Position numbers and translations under genes: made by a program. A stretch of 64,000 bases of DNA from JAYSSF01 sp043772005 (lineage in GTDB: Bacteria > Patescibacteriota > Gracilibacteria > Absconditabacterales > Absconditicoccaceae), in assembly GCA_043772005.1 (NCBI GenBank), contig JAYVGP010000007.1, positions 62,001-126,000 on the forward strand. The letters are read 5' to 3'. Below are positions 39,064-51,700 of this stretch, one piece after another. Every line of letters starts with the position of its first letter. Within the stretch, counting starts at the first letter, position 1. Under the pieces are notes generated by a model. That model worked only from the letters and a program-made list of their open reading frames with translations. It was not told the origin of the DNA and searched no databases.

Positions 39064-40284
39064 ATGGAAAAGCTAAGTAATTTCTCGTATCCAAATAACA
39101 TTAAACATGCTCTCAAGCTAATGTGACTAGCTCTCATGATTAATTTGCAGTCAAGTGAAATAACTCCTAGTCCGCAATCACCAAAACTCAAACAGACCGA
39201 AGTGACCCCATCAAATGATGCACCCTTTGGGGTGATTAACCAAACAATATATTCTACATATGAAGCGCTAGCTAACGATATTCACTACTTAGGATTTATT
39301 CAAACTCTTCATCTAAATGACTATATTGAAGAGCTCAAAAAAGATACTACGCTCAACCTCAAACCAGAAACTCGAGATCTCATCACTCATCTTGATAGCA
39401 CCGAATATTCACCAAAACATAATGAAGTCGTGAGGCAAATTATATATGAGACACTCTTTAATTATATCAAACAAGAGAAAGAATTTCCACAGAATCAATG
39501 AGAGCTTACTAGCGTAGCACATATCGTCACCAGTCAGTTACATCAAGAATTTGATTTGAATGAAGAGCAAATCAGTAAATATATGCAGATACAACGTATA
39601 GATCCTGGTGTATGGCAGTCACTCAATCAAAAAACGATTGATGTAATTTTTGAGCAAATCAAACATGAAGAACAAGCTATTAAACAACGTAATGAAATTA
39701 GGAGAAAAGCAAAAATAAAGCAAGGTAAAGCAGAAACAATCAAGAAATTAGATGATATAGATTCTCTTAATACTGATACATACTATAGTAACGGTATTAT
39801 CAAATATTCACGAAATCATGCAGCAGACAATCTCGCTCAACATAATATCAAACTTCGATCCACCAATAAATGATATAATGAAATTGGCAATAACCAATCT
39901 ACTGGTCGTACAAGTCTTGTCTGAATCAATGCCAGCACAGTAGATTATATTATCAGAATAAAACAATCGATTGATCAAAAATATGGAGATACGGGGATTT
40001 GGTATTTTACCTGATGAACTGAATGATGAGATCATACGCCATGAAAAATGTCTCATCCAAATTGATTTAAGTGAGATATTAGATGAAAATGAATCCAAGC
40101 GTTGCTACTCGCAATAGAATATGGTTCGAATAAAATCTGAAATACAAGAAATATCTATGATCTTGAATCATGAGTTCATGCTTCATTTACTTATCATGAT
40201 CCATGCTATCACATGGATATCAAGGTAGTATCACTATGAAATACTGAACAAAAAAATGCGATAATATCCACCAATGGCAAATAG
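39064..40284 (+). CDS. Probable M15-like zinc peptidase, exported
   Basis: 406 residues, ATG 39064-39066 to TAG 40282-40284. An N-terminal hydrophobic stretch (LKLMGLALMINLQSS) may be a signal. The first 230 residues are charged and helical. The C-terminal 150 residues carry WYFTGGTEGGDHTPGKMSHP, NGFKGDIRGKGI and, later, CYHMDIKVVS. H..(6)..D and a late HxD-type His match the zinc-site order of D-Ala-D-Ala/M15-type peptidases (SxHxxGxAxDI ... HxH/HxD). If so, it would cut peptidoglycan cross-bridges. TGA is used for at least twelve glycines in the C-terminal domain, including both of GGTEGG. The family assignment is tentative. Confidence 0.6.
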
Positions 40285-40308
40285 GACTCGCATCTTCTAT
40301 TTATAATA

Positions 40309-40737
40309 TTATTTTTTCTTTGCTGTCTTCGCCTTAGGCGCAGCTTTATTTACTTTGGTTGGAGTTTTAGCTTTAGCAACTTCTGCTTTAGCCTTTCCCC
40401 CTCTCGGAGATTTGCTGTTGCTCGCTACTATCTTCTTCGCTACTGCTACAGCTTCTGCAGCTTCTTCTTTGACATCTGCTACCACGTCAGCAGCTTTAGC
40501 CTTTGCTTTGGCTACCACCTTAGCGCCATCTCTTTTGATATCTTCTACCGCATCCTCCAAGTCAGAATCCTTATACCAAAATTTGTGATTGTCGATTACC
40601 TTAGATAACATTGCACCAATCATCTCACCAAGTGATTTGTCCTTGATTTTAGCACGTAATTTCGCATCAGTATTGTACACATAGATACACTGAGCTACCA
40701 AATAGACTACTACGATCAAAATAATTGTTTTAAGCAT
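40309..40737 (-). CDS. Membrane-anchored protein with Lys/Ala-rich histone-like tail
   Basis: 142 residues from ATG 40735-40737 (an ATG at 40747-40749 would add MCFI) to TAA 40309-40311. A membrane helix at about 3-20 (KTIILIVVVYLVAQCIYVY) is followed by a helical middle. The C-terminal 75 residues are almost only K, A, V, T and P (KAKAKAADVVADVKEEAAEA, KAKTPTKVNKAAPKAKTAKK). Such tails resemble histone H1 and PhaF-like nucleoid or granule binders; with the N-terminal helix it could tether DNA or RNA to the membrane (inference). No TGA-Gly codons are seen. It converges with the M15-like gene. Confidence 0.65.
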   Translation of the reverse strand: MLKTIILIVVVYLVAQCIYVYNTDAKLRAKIKDKSLGEMIGAMLSKVIDNHKFWYKDSDLEDAVEDIKRDGAKVVAKAKAKAADVVADVKEEAAEAVAVAKKIVASNSKSPRGGKAKAEVAKAKTPTKVNKAAPKAKTAKKK

Positions 40738-40799
40738 TATAAAACACATATTAAAAATAAAGATTAATTCATTCTAATGATTTACTTCCTTTTTGTCAA

Positions 40800-41669
40800 A
40801 TGAATATTGGACGCTTCATCGGTCACCTTATGATTGCACTTCTAATTGGGATCGTCATTTTCATTGTAATACGCTTTGTAGGGCAACGTGATAGGTTTGG
40901 GTATATCGGCCCAGATAAGAGCAGTGAAGGGTATCGTGCTCTCATGAGCTGACTAGATTCATGGTCTAACTACCTATCATGAGATCTCACAAGCCTCAGT
41001 CAGACTCAACAATATTTCAAGTGGGCAATCGATCAAAATCGCGATACAGTACTAGGTAATACGCTCGCAATCAATATGAACAAAACTCAAGAGCGTTCTA
41101 AGCTTGAGATTATTCAGCAATGTGTCTGAGCAGTAAGAAATATTGGCACAACATGGGATGAGATTGATACTTCCTACACTCAACTGTTGCAGCTCCTCCA
41201 AGATCAGGTAGAGCTTATACCTACTGTACTCTTATCAGTAAGAAACCTGAGCACAATTAAGTGTGTGAAGAGTTACTTTGAGCATGTAAAAAAGACATCA
41301 ATCTTATTAGTAGAAACATCTCAATCATGGGGTAAACAAAAGCAAGAATATGCTAATGAGATCAATAGTTACCCCAAACAACTTGGAAACTGTGAAAAAA
41401 TCATCCTCATCCAAGAGCAATCACTCACCATGAAAAAAGATCTTGCAGAAATGACCTACCAATATAAGCAATATCGTGACTCTCTCAATGATCCGGTTAG
41501 ACATACCCAGTTATGTCAACAAACCTATGCCACAGGCTTATCCGGCTCGATTGCAAAATTAACGATGCCTACCCTCAAAGAGCTATGAGACAGTGTAGAT
41601 GATGCAATCTCACTCATCAAGTCAAACATGAATGATGTCGCGAGTGGGACATTTAAAAGAGTAAAATAG
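40800..41669 (+). CDS. Membrane-anchored helical protein
   Basis: 289 residues, ATG 40800-40802 to TAG 41667-41669. N-terminal membrane helix at about 9-26 (HLMIALLIGIVIFIVIRFV). The rest is alpha-helical with several Cys (IIQQCVGAVRNIG, IKCVKSYFEHV, LGNCEKIILI, HTQLCQQTY) about 50 residues apart, perhaps linked as disulfides outside the cell. No catalytic motif. It precedes a YceI-like gene by 65 bp on the same strand. Confidence 0.6.
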
Positions 41670-41734
41670 GTCTTGAAATAGCACCCTACATCCATATTTT
41701 TATGTATGTATTATTTTATTATTTTTATTAACAA

Positions 41735-42526
41735 ATGTTTTCAAACAATTTTAAATGGGCATTCCTTGTAATTCTTTTAGTATTATTCGGATTGTTGGCT
41801 AAATTTGATCCAATGAACTGGTGGGGTACGTATGATGTGGATCAAAGCATGATGTCTACAGTAATCATTCGCAAACCTAACTCTATCACTGCTCTGCCTG
41901 AGGGGATAAACTATGATATCGCAAGTGGGTCAACACTATCTTGGGAAGCTCGCAAAGTGGGAGGTATGCATACTGGAACACTTAGTATTACTAATGGCGT
42001 ATTGGTTGTTGCTAGTGGTGAAGTAGTAGGTGCACAATTTGATATCAATATGGTTGATATTGTAGTATCTGATATTCCTGCTGGTGATACGATGAATACT
42101 AAGTTGGTGGATGAACTTAAGTGATTCTTCAATGTCACTAACCATCCTACAGCGAAATTCTTCCTCACAAGCTATAATGGAGGTACTGCTCAAGGAGATC
42201 TCACTCTCAATGGTATCACTAAGACTATTGAATTCCCTGCTACAATCGTAGTTAACGGACAAATAGCAAGTATCAAAGCTAACTTCTTCATCCAGAGATC
42301 AGAGTGGAATCTAGTAAAATGGGAAGGTATGGTGCAAGAAGAACTTAAGATCTCATTTGATCTAATAGCTACTACTACTGATGCTGTGACAGCTACTGTA
42401 TCTACTGGATCAGTATCTACTGGTAGCATAGCTACTGGATCAGTATCTACTGGTGGTGTAATGAGCGGTAGTATGACTACTGGTGAAATTGCTACTGGTA
42501 CTACAGTGAGTGGTTCTATCAACTAA
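41735..42526 (+). CDS. YceI-family protein with membrane anchor
   Basis: 263 residues, ATG 41735-41737 to TAA 42524-42526. Membrane helix at about 8-24 (WAFLVILLVLFGLLAKF). YceI beta-barrel at about 60-210: STLSWEARKVGGMHTGTLSI, FDINMVDIVVSD, FFNVTNHPTAKFFLTSY (the family's F.v..hP.A.F), NGITKTIEFPA. YceI proteins bind polyisoprenoid lipids in their barrel. The C-terminal 50 residues are a TGS repeat (STGSVSTGSIATGSVSTGGV). The family normally has a cleaved signal; here the anchor seems retained. Followed by a terminator. Confidence 0.85.
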
Positions 42527-42602
42527 TAAGTTAAATATAGTGTATTACACTTAAGATTAGTGCTAACTCACACCTCAAGATAATGCACTATATTAATATT
42601 AG

Positions 42603-42626
42603 ACTCCAACTGAAGTTGGAGTTTTT
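42603..42626 (+). terminator. Terminator after the YceI gene
   Basis: ACTCCAAC / GTTGGAGT stem with a TGAA loop, then TTTTT. About 75 bp after the YceI stop codon. Confidence 0.85.
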
Positions 42627-42634
42627 CTTAATAT

Positions 42635-42660
42635 AAAAAATCTGACATTGTCAGATTTTT
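42635..42660 (-). terminator. Terminator after valS
   Basis: AAAAAATCTGACA and TGTCAGATTTTT-type arms meet head to head; on the minus strand a T-run follows. It lies 5 bp past the valS stop. Confidence 0.85.
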
Positions 42661-42664
42661 ATCT

Positions 42665-45600
42665 TTATTTATTTTTCATCTTAATAGTCTCGATCTCGAT
42701 CTGCATCTGCTCGATCTTAGTAGTAAGATCAGTGAGCTTAGTACGCTTAGTCTCAATAATATGTGCTGGCGCTCTCTCAACAAATTCTGGATTTGATAAT
42801 GAGCGTCTAAGATCTGCTATAAAGCGTTCTTCATCTGCAAGCTCCAGCTGTAGCCTTGCTAAATGATCTTTCCAGTTGAGCTGTGGAGCCTGTGTCTTGA
42901 TGCCAACTTTCATATCATACAACATTGTAGACATCACAGGATCTAATTCTGACCACTCCATAGTTGGCTGATAGATGATTCTATCAGCTCTAATCAATCC
43001 ACATACTAGTGCTTCGTATTGTTGGATCAATTGTGCAAAGTCATGATTAACGGTGACCACAATACTGACTTTTTCATGGTTTGGTACTGCTGCTTGGTTA
43101 CGGAGGTTACGACATTCGCTGATCAGTGACATGAGAGTCTGTGTATGCACGTTGGTATTGATTTCACCCAAGACCTGTGCTACTGGCTGGATAGCAAGTC
43201 GCTGTGTCATACCTATCTGACGCCATAACTCTTCAGTTACATGCGGAATATATGGATGGAGCAGCTTACATAATGTACTAATCGTATAGATCATAACCGT
43301 ATCGGTCATCGGTGATGAGATCTGCTTACTCGTCTCGATATACCAGTCACAGAAGCTACTCCGTACAAATGTCATCAACTGACTGCTAAACTCACCCAAC
43401 TGGTATGACTCAAATAGTTCGTGTTGTTTGGAGATCATCTCATCGAGCCCTGTCAGGATCCAGCGATCAAAGTCATTGGTCTGTGACATGCCATCGATAA
43501 GTTGTTGTCTGACTACTTCATAGGTAAATTCTGTCTTCGTATCTTCTCATACGATCTTGGTAACTACATATCTACTGGCGTTCCAGAGTTTGTTGATGAA
43601 TCTACTATACTGATCAAACTTAGCCATCCCAATCTTGACGGGATTACCAGGAGTCGAACCAGTGATGAGCGCCATACGCATGGTATCTGCTCCATATTGT
43701 TCAATCACCTCAAGTGGGTCGACACCATTGCCTGATGATTTGGACTGCTTCTTGCCTTTTTCATCCAGCACCATACCATGTAGAACAATATCACGAAATG
43801 GTATCTTGCCAGTCAGATCATAGGACATCATTGTCATCCTCGCAACCCAGAAGAAGATAATATCTGATCCAGTCTCCAGCATTGTCTGGGGGAAATATTT
43901 CTGATAGTCAGGGGTTTGTTCTGGTCGTCCTAATGTCGTCATAGGCCATAATCATGATGAAAACCACGTATCCAATACGTCAGGATCTTGTATAGGATTA
44001 TCAAATCATACGATTGCTGCCACATCTAGTGTAAACTGATCTCCATCAATAATATGAGTAGCTGATGCGAGTAACTCTCCAATCTGATGGATGATATCGG
44101 TGTTGCTTGGGTCAAGGTTCAGGGTTGAAAATAAAAGGTTCAGGGTTGAAAGCTGTTCTAACATTGCTTTATTGCCTGTAAACTTGACAGAGTAGATGGC
44201 GTAATATACTTCATAAATCTTACCTTCCATAGGAACAATACTATCAGATAGCATCAACTCAATAAACTCATCAAGAGTAAACTGCTCTGAAAGTCTACTA
44301 TCAGCAATTAGGTTAAACACGACCAAAGTCAGAAGATTAGGTACATCAACACAAGCAGCTAATACTACATCTTCGTCTACGATAGCCATCTGGCCGTCAG
44401 ATCCATATCGCACTGGAATACGATGTCATCGCCATAACTGACGAGAGATGCACCAAGGCTGAATCTTATCCATCCATTGATGAAAGTCGTTTTCGAACCT
44501 GCTAGGATAGATCTTGAGTTCACCATCAGTCAATGCTTTGTCGCTCGCAGCAGCAGCCTGTGATGTATTATAAAATCGTTGTTTGGTGATGATCGGTTGG
44601 ATTGTAGCACCAGTACGCTCGCTAGTTGGAATCTTATTGGCGTAGTCTTCGACACGCTCCAGGTTACCTCTCTCTTGGATCAAACTTACAATATTATCAA
44701 ATCCATCATCAATATGTACACCGGCGAACTCGTCAGCATGTTCTGTATAACGACCCTCCTTGTCAAATGCATAGATATCCATTGGAAGGTTATGTCTGAG
44801 AGCAATCTCAAAATCATTAGCATCATGTGTAGGTGTAATCTTGAGTGCTCCTGTACCAAACTCAGGATCAACATAATCATCTGCAATCACTGGGATCTTA
44901 CGATTAGTAATTGGCGCAAGGACAAACTTACCAACCAATCATTTGAACCTCTTATCTCCTGGGTTGACTGCGATAGCTACGTCTGCAATCACTGTGTCAG
45001 GACGAGTAGTAGCTACGGTGATTGAGTTTTGCCCTCCCGTGACAAAGTATTTAATATAATATAGCTTACTCTCTTGCTCCTTCATAATTACCTCAATATC
45101 TGAGATAACTGACTGACTGACTGGATCTCGGTTAGTTACACGATGTCACTGATATATCTTACCCTGACGATGGAGCTCAACGAATGATTTGCGCACTGCT
45201 CTACTAAGTTTCTCTGATAGAGTAAATGACTCACGTGTCCAGTCCAATGATGATCACATCGATTTCATCTGAGAGATGATGGTAGATCTATTAGCAAGCG
45301 CAAACTCCCATACTTTATCAAGAAATGGAACTCTTCCGTAGTCAAATCTGGTCTTGCCTTCATCTATCTTGACCTTAGCCTCAACCTTTGTCTGGGTAGC
45401 GATACCTGCATGATCTGTGCCTGGTAACCATAGTGCTGATTTACCGGTCATACGATGATAGCGTAAGATTACATCTTCCATCGTTGTGGTCAGAGCATGC
45501 CCGAGGTGTAGTACTCAGGTTACATTTGGAGGTGGATAACTACATACATATGTCTCGCTTGATCAACAAGGAAAACTCGCACCCAAGTCAGACTGCATCT

Positions 45601-45694
45601 GTACTACAGTCTCTGGATGTGCGAGTTTATATTTATCATACAATTTTTGAATCTTTGACTCGATCTCAGCGTGGTCATACTTCTTAGGAAACAT
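42665..45694 (-). CDS. valS: Valyl-tRNA synthetase
   Basis: 1009 residues, ATG 45692-45694 to TAA 42665-42667; usual length 880-950. HIGH motif HLGH (63-66). PPPNVTG, GTDHAGIATQ and DVLDTWFSSGLWP are class Ia ValRS hallmarks, as is IIFFWVARM. The KMSKS motif is KQSKS (649-653, followed by SGNG), with Gln for Met. An extra helical segment of about 110 residues sits at about 440-560, between HRIPVRYGSDG and the DVLDTWF block. It includes a short tandem duplication (LSTLNLLFSTLNL) coded by repeated GGTTCAGGGTTGAAA (44117-44151). The C-terminal coiled-coil arm is present (LARLQLELADEERF...). Downstream of the giant gene by 60 bp. Confidence 0.95.
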
Positions 45695-45754
45695 GGCTAT
45701 AGGATTGAAATAATACTATAGATGTAATAATGAAGTATTACATAAGTACAAGCC

Positions 45755-48700
45755 TTAATTTATAATATTAATAGAGGATGAGACTGATCCAGTTACCGAA
45801 GTAGCCATATTTCCTGAGGCAATCATTGATCATGATCATCATCACATACCATCACTACCAGGATCAAGAAGACAGATATTACGCTTTGTATCTCTTTTGG
45901 TAATTGCAAGATCAGCAACATTATTAGTATTAATCGTACAATTTTCTCTACATTTAACACCATTAATCACCGTAATACCATCATTTCTTGCTCCATTGTC
46001 GCATTCTTCGTATCATCGGTTCGATCATATATATCAAGTCCCATGAGAGTCCTTTATGCCATCTCCACATGCAGTAATCTCATAAGTATGACAGCTGTTA
46101 TACACAAATGCCTGCTGACAATACATCGGGAGAGCTGATGAAACAGTACATCATAAGTAATTATATGAAATAATCATTTGACCACTAATACTACGACTAA
46201 GAGGTGCTTTGGTTGCAAAGTATGCTTGGTCACTTGTTGTCACTGTTATCTGTGATCATCATGGCGATATGTATCATCGCGGAGCTCATCGTCCACCATT
46301 AGCCCGATTCTGTACCCTTAATAAGGGTAAAGTAGTACTCTGATTATGATCTGCTACCTCTGTCCAGATTCTCTCTACACTAAATAAGCGTACTCAGAAC
46401 GGAGATCATGCGGTATACATATCTGTAAATAAGGAATATCATACTCATAATCTTATCTTATGAGACTGTGTCGCTGAACACTGACTCAATGGGCTAATTG
46501 ACTTGAGACCAATATCAATTGATATATTATCATTAGCTCCAGCTACAGTAATGATATCTGACTTATTAGTAGTTGGGTTGATATTACTATCGTTGAGTGT
46601 TGTGCTTTGATAAGCTCAAGTATTTGTAAATATAAATCATTTTGGCAAATTAGTCACAAAGATACGATATGTACCAGTCGATACAGAATTAAATAGATAC
46701 TGTCCACTCGCTGATGTTTGCTTTGCTGGTTTTACTACCGCATCTGTAGTGGCGTCACGCAATTCTATTATAATACCAGAAGCAAATGAGCTAGTGAGTT
46801 CATGAGATTCTTGGATACCATTTGCGTTGGCGTCAATCCATACTTTATCACCAATAGTAGATCATTTTTTTGTTAGAGTGAGTATTTTAGCTGCTGGAGT
46901 ATTATTGGACGGATTAGTATCGACAGTGGTAGACATAACTGTAGATCCAAACGATAGAGCATCCCCATCATCTTCTGATCAATCATAAGCCATATTGATC
47001 GTATATGAAGATATACTATTAGCATTAAGAACTCAGATATAAATCTTCATTTGAGATCAAGATACTACGTATTGTATACTACCACTACCATTAGTGACTC
47101 CTATAGCGCGTACACTTGTAGGTAGTTGTACTACTATTTGCGTATAATAAGATCTGACTGATCCATTATTTGTTGCACTTACCATAAGATTAAATTGAGA
47201 TCATGACATATTATCTACTGAAGTAGGGCTCAATGCATGAGTAAGACTTAGATCAGTACTATTTACAAATATTAATCATGCTCATACTGATGACTGAGTT
47301 GCTCATGCTTTGATAGTATAACATGGACTTGATTTGGGTATCTTTGATGTATGTCATGGGTATGTTGAAGCAAGTAGATCGCTATCTAGTGTTTTACTAT
47401 CAAGACCTGATAAGCTTCCCATAAATCCATACCATAGCGAAGATTTATTATTATTCCAAGGAGAATATGCTTCGTAATCAGACCATAAGACTCATCCTTC
47501 ATATGATCATGGACTACTGGTTGAGTCCTGAGTTCCAGTAAGTCAGCTATTACCATCTGCCGGATGAAGTATTGCTTGTGATCGATCATATGTCATATAG
47601 TAATTTCCTGCATTAAGATCAGTAAACATATAGTTCATGGCACCTGTTGTTGTAGTTTGCTCATCAAGTAAGACGGAACCATTCATTGAACTTCACACAT
47701 ACCATGCACCAGCTCATCAATCTTCACGAATAGGGCATTTTCGTATCTTGACTTTTACTCCAGCAATACTTGGCTCTGACGGTGATTGAATACCATCACG
47801 ATTATTGTCGAGCCAAACTCTACCTCACATATTACTTTGTCCGATACCAAAGGAAATATACTGTCCATTGGTGATATTGACTCATGACGTAATTCGCTTT
47901 GTACCACTTAACACAAGTTCTCATGAAGAGATAATTGTAGTAAATGATGGACTATTAGATACAAAGATTGTAGGAGCAAAATTGAAATCTGCAATAGAAA
48001 CATCAGTAATACTAATATCAAAAGACGGAGTACTTGTCTTCTGAACATACCATGTACGTGGAAGTAGTTTATATCAAGTGAGTCATGAAATTACTCTTGT
48101 CCAGTTATTAGCATCACCACTTGTACTACCAACCATAACATACTGTCCATCAGTTAAATCACCACGAGCATGAAGCGTAATTGTCGCTCATGATGAGGAT
48201 GCCGAAGTCATCTGATTAACTGGCAATGGAGAGTCCAAGTTACGACCAAGTCAGACTACCTGATATTGATACGTTGGATTTGCTGTCCATATGGTAGTCA
48301 TTGATCATGTACCACTTGTGATAGCAATATAGTCTCAAGGTAGAGTAATACCATACTTGAGAGCAAAATATGACTCTAAATAGTTTAACGCTGCTCAACT
48401 AAGATTACTAGTATATACGATTGCTTCTCATAATACTCCCAGTCATAATCATGAGCCAATCGTAGTAATCGAAACACCACTTACCTGTAGAGGCTGACTT
48501 GTTGGGGTGGTATTAGCTACTACACCGTTAACTCTTATTTGATGTTGTCATCCATTAGTATGAGATGCGGTAATAAGTGAGTGAGTAGTTGTAGGAAGAC
48601 TAAATGACACCGTACTTGATCATATGCTCCATGAGTTAGTAGTCAATACTACTGGAGTCCCTCATTGTGACTGTTCAAATAATAGGCTAGAGCTACCTGA

Positions 48701-51700
48701 TCATGGTTTCACAACCATCAAAATATTCGTATTATTGAATAATTGTTTGCGGAAGATTCAAGGCATCATCAACGACTGTCAATTGTTAAATTGAATCGCT
48801 GCATTATTATTTAATATCGTAGCATTATAAATCGGAGCTCATCAAGCCATTGTGATGACATTAGCAAATGATGAGAGATCACTGATTGACTGGATCGTAC
48901 CATTAGATAGTATCACTCATGACCCAGAGAATCTCACATGAAGTCTATATGGTGGTTGTGTATAAGTGAATGTAGGTAATGTCAGATAGTTAGAGAGGTT
49001 GTTTGCTCTATCGCGTACTGCAATCTGACATGATGCATAAGTAGCATCTGTCTCAGGATAGATAGATACCGTAATAAGACCTGTATGGGAGCGAACAATA
49101 TCACTGGAGATAGTAGAACAATATCACGCACCCGTCAGAATAAGGTATAATCATCATATATTCTGTCAGCTATATAATCATGCTGTATATGATCAAGAGA
49201 CATAACTATTCTCATTGATCGTAAAGGTAATAGGTGTCGATCATGATGAGACAGATGTGGGAATAGATATTGATCATGATAGTACTGGAGCAACAATATC
49301 TCATTGGTTACCACGAGCTCTTAGTGTGATACTATTATACCAACTTACAATTGATGATGGCACAAGAGTGTCATTATTATGATCACGATCAAGATAGTTA
49401 TTAGCAATTGTCAATTCTGTCAAATAGTTTAAGCCTCACAAAGATGTAGGTACTCACCCTATAAATATATTATTATTGAGTTTGACTCATTGCAATCATG
49501 TATATGAGGCAAGTTGTGATAATGTACCTGTTAGTTGATTAGCATTGAGATAGATATATTTGAGCGATGGTAAAGTTCATAATATACTCGACAATGATCC
49601 ACTTAGATTATTATGCCCCATATCGAGTGTAACGAGAGAAGTCATGTTGGAGATTGCACTTGAAAGTCTAAGCGTGTTATGATGCAATGATAGTGTCTGC
49701 AATCATGTAAGAGATAATATTCATACTGGTAGCGTACCAGTAAGTTGATTATTGCCAAGACATAAATCCTTCATGCTGCTTAGAGCACCAATTGATAGAG
49801 GTAAGGTACCTACAAGATTATTGCTGCCTGAGACAATAGTACAGGGTAGATCTTCGTCTGTTGTATTACTCAAGTTAAGCTTGGCTACACGACCATTAGT
49901 GACCGCTACTCCGAACCAAGTATCAACACTGGCTGTAGTTCATCGATTTGTCTTATTAGCCCAAGAGGATCCATTAGTAGTGACATATAAGTCCATCAGT
50001 GCTTCACATTCATCTTGAGGAATAGCCATACTACTGTTTATACAAATAGGATATGGACTACCTCTCACGATTCCTGTGTGAGTAAATGTATTATTACTAC
50101 CATTGGTATCACTAATACTTGTATCAGATATTGTCAGCACATTAGTAAACTGACTTAATCAAACTCCAGTAAAGTAATTTTTATTTACGAAGAATGATCA
50201 AGATCCTGCTTGTCATGGAGCTAATGCTCATAGGGTACCAATATATACTCCTGTTGTAGTGCCTATTGCAAGACCAGTAGATAGGTTGATTGTTACTCTT
50301 GGGTTGTAAAGCCGACGAGTTCATCCATTGTTATAGTTCACATTATACACTAACACATTTCAAGTATTGAGAGATCATGATATTGTGATTGAGCCAAATA
50401 CTAAGTCAGTACTACAAACTTTCTGAGATTGCCAGTTGGAACCAAATCTACTATTCATATATGTGATTAGCGAACCACTCACAAAACCTGTATACATACA
50501 GTTATTTGATATTGTAGAGCTATTAACGCCTAATAGAGTGTATGATGTATTAAGCCGTGATGGGATTGGTCCATCAATATTGTTATTTGCAATCGTAAAT
50601 GCTGTAAGATTAGTAAGCGCTGACCAAGATGATGGTAACTCTCCATTGATATCATTATCATTTAATCTAAGAGTTGTAAGATTGGTGAGGGCTGACCAAG
50701 ATGATGGTAGCATACCAGTGAGATTGACTCTTACTAAGTTAAGAGCAATAAGTCATGTATTTGCAGCAATCCAAGATGGAATCGCACTCATTGCTACTCA
50801 TGTATTATTACTTAAATCTAAGCTTGTTAATTTAGTCAATGATGACCAAGCAGTCGGAATTGTACCAGTGAATAAATTATCATTTAGAGTAAGATCTCTC
50901 AAATTAGTTCATCATGTTCGATTGGTTGGTAGTGATCATTCTAACTTATTATATCCTAATGCAACCAGTCAAAGTGAAGTTTTTGTTGTAACCCAAGATG
51001 GAATTGATCCGGTTAAATTATTATTATTCAGATACAGTTGTGATATCGGACTTGTTCCGGTACTCGGAATAGGTCAACTCACTCCTATACCATACATATG
51101 AACTATAGATAAGTTAGGGAGCATAAACAAGTCTGATGGAATTGGTCCACTAAATGTATTTCATGCAAGAGCAAGTAGACTAAGTGCTGTAAGTGATCAA
51201 AAACTTGAAGGAATCTGACCTGTAAACTTAGTATTGAACATTGATAAAACCTGAAGCTTATTCAGTGACCCAATTGAAGTAGGTATTGGTCATACAAGCT
51301 TGGTATTTTGTGCAATGGTAAACCTCGTCATATTAACTAAATCTCAAATAGTAGATTGAAGTGTACCGCTAAGATTATTACCTGCCATACCTCATGCCTC
51401 TCGTCAACCATAATTACACATTGCTCCAGTATTACTGTGAGACATACATAGCTTATCAACTGTTTGAGGAGAGATCCATCATGTGAGAGTAACACACGAT
51501 ACACCAAACCAGTCGCATGCCGTACTAGGAGTAGCGTCACCCGCTCACATCCAGTTAGTCTTATTGGTCCAGCCAGATCAGTTAGTAAATGTATAGAAAT
51601 CTCATAGGGCTTCACATTCTGCCTGACTAATATCAGTGATTGATGTACATATTGGATATTTGAATAACGTAAGAGTCCCTGTATGAATGATCGTATTATT

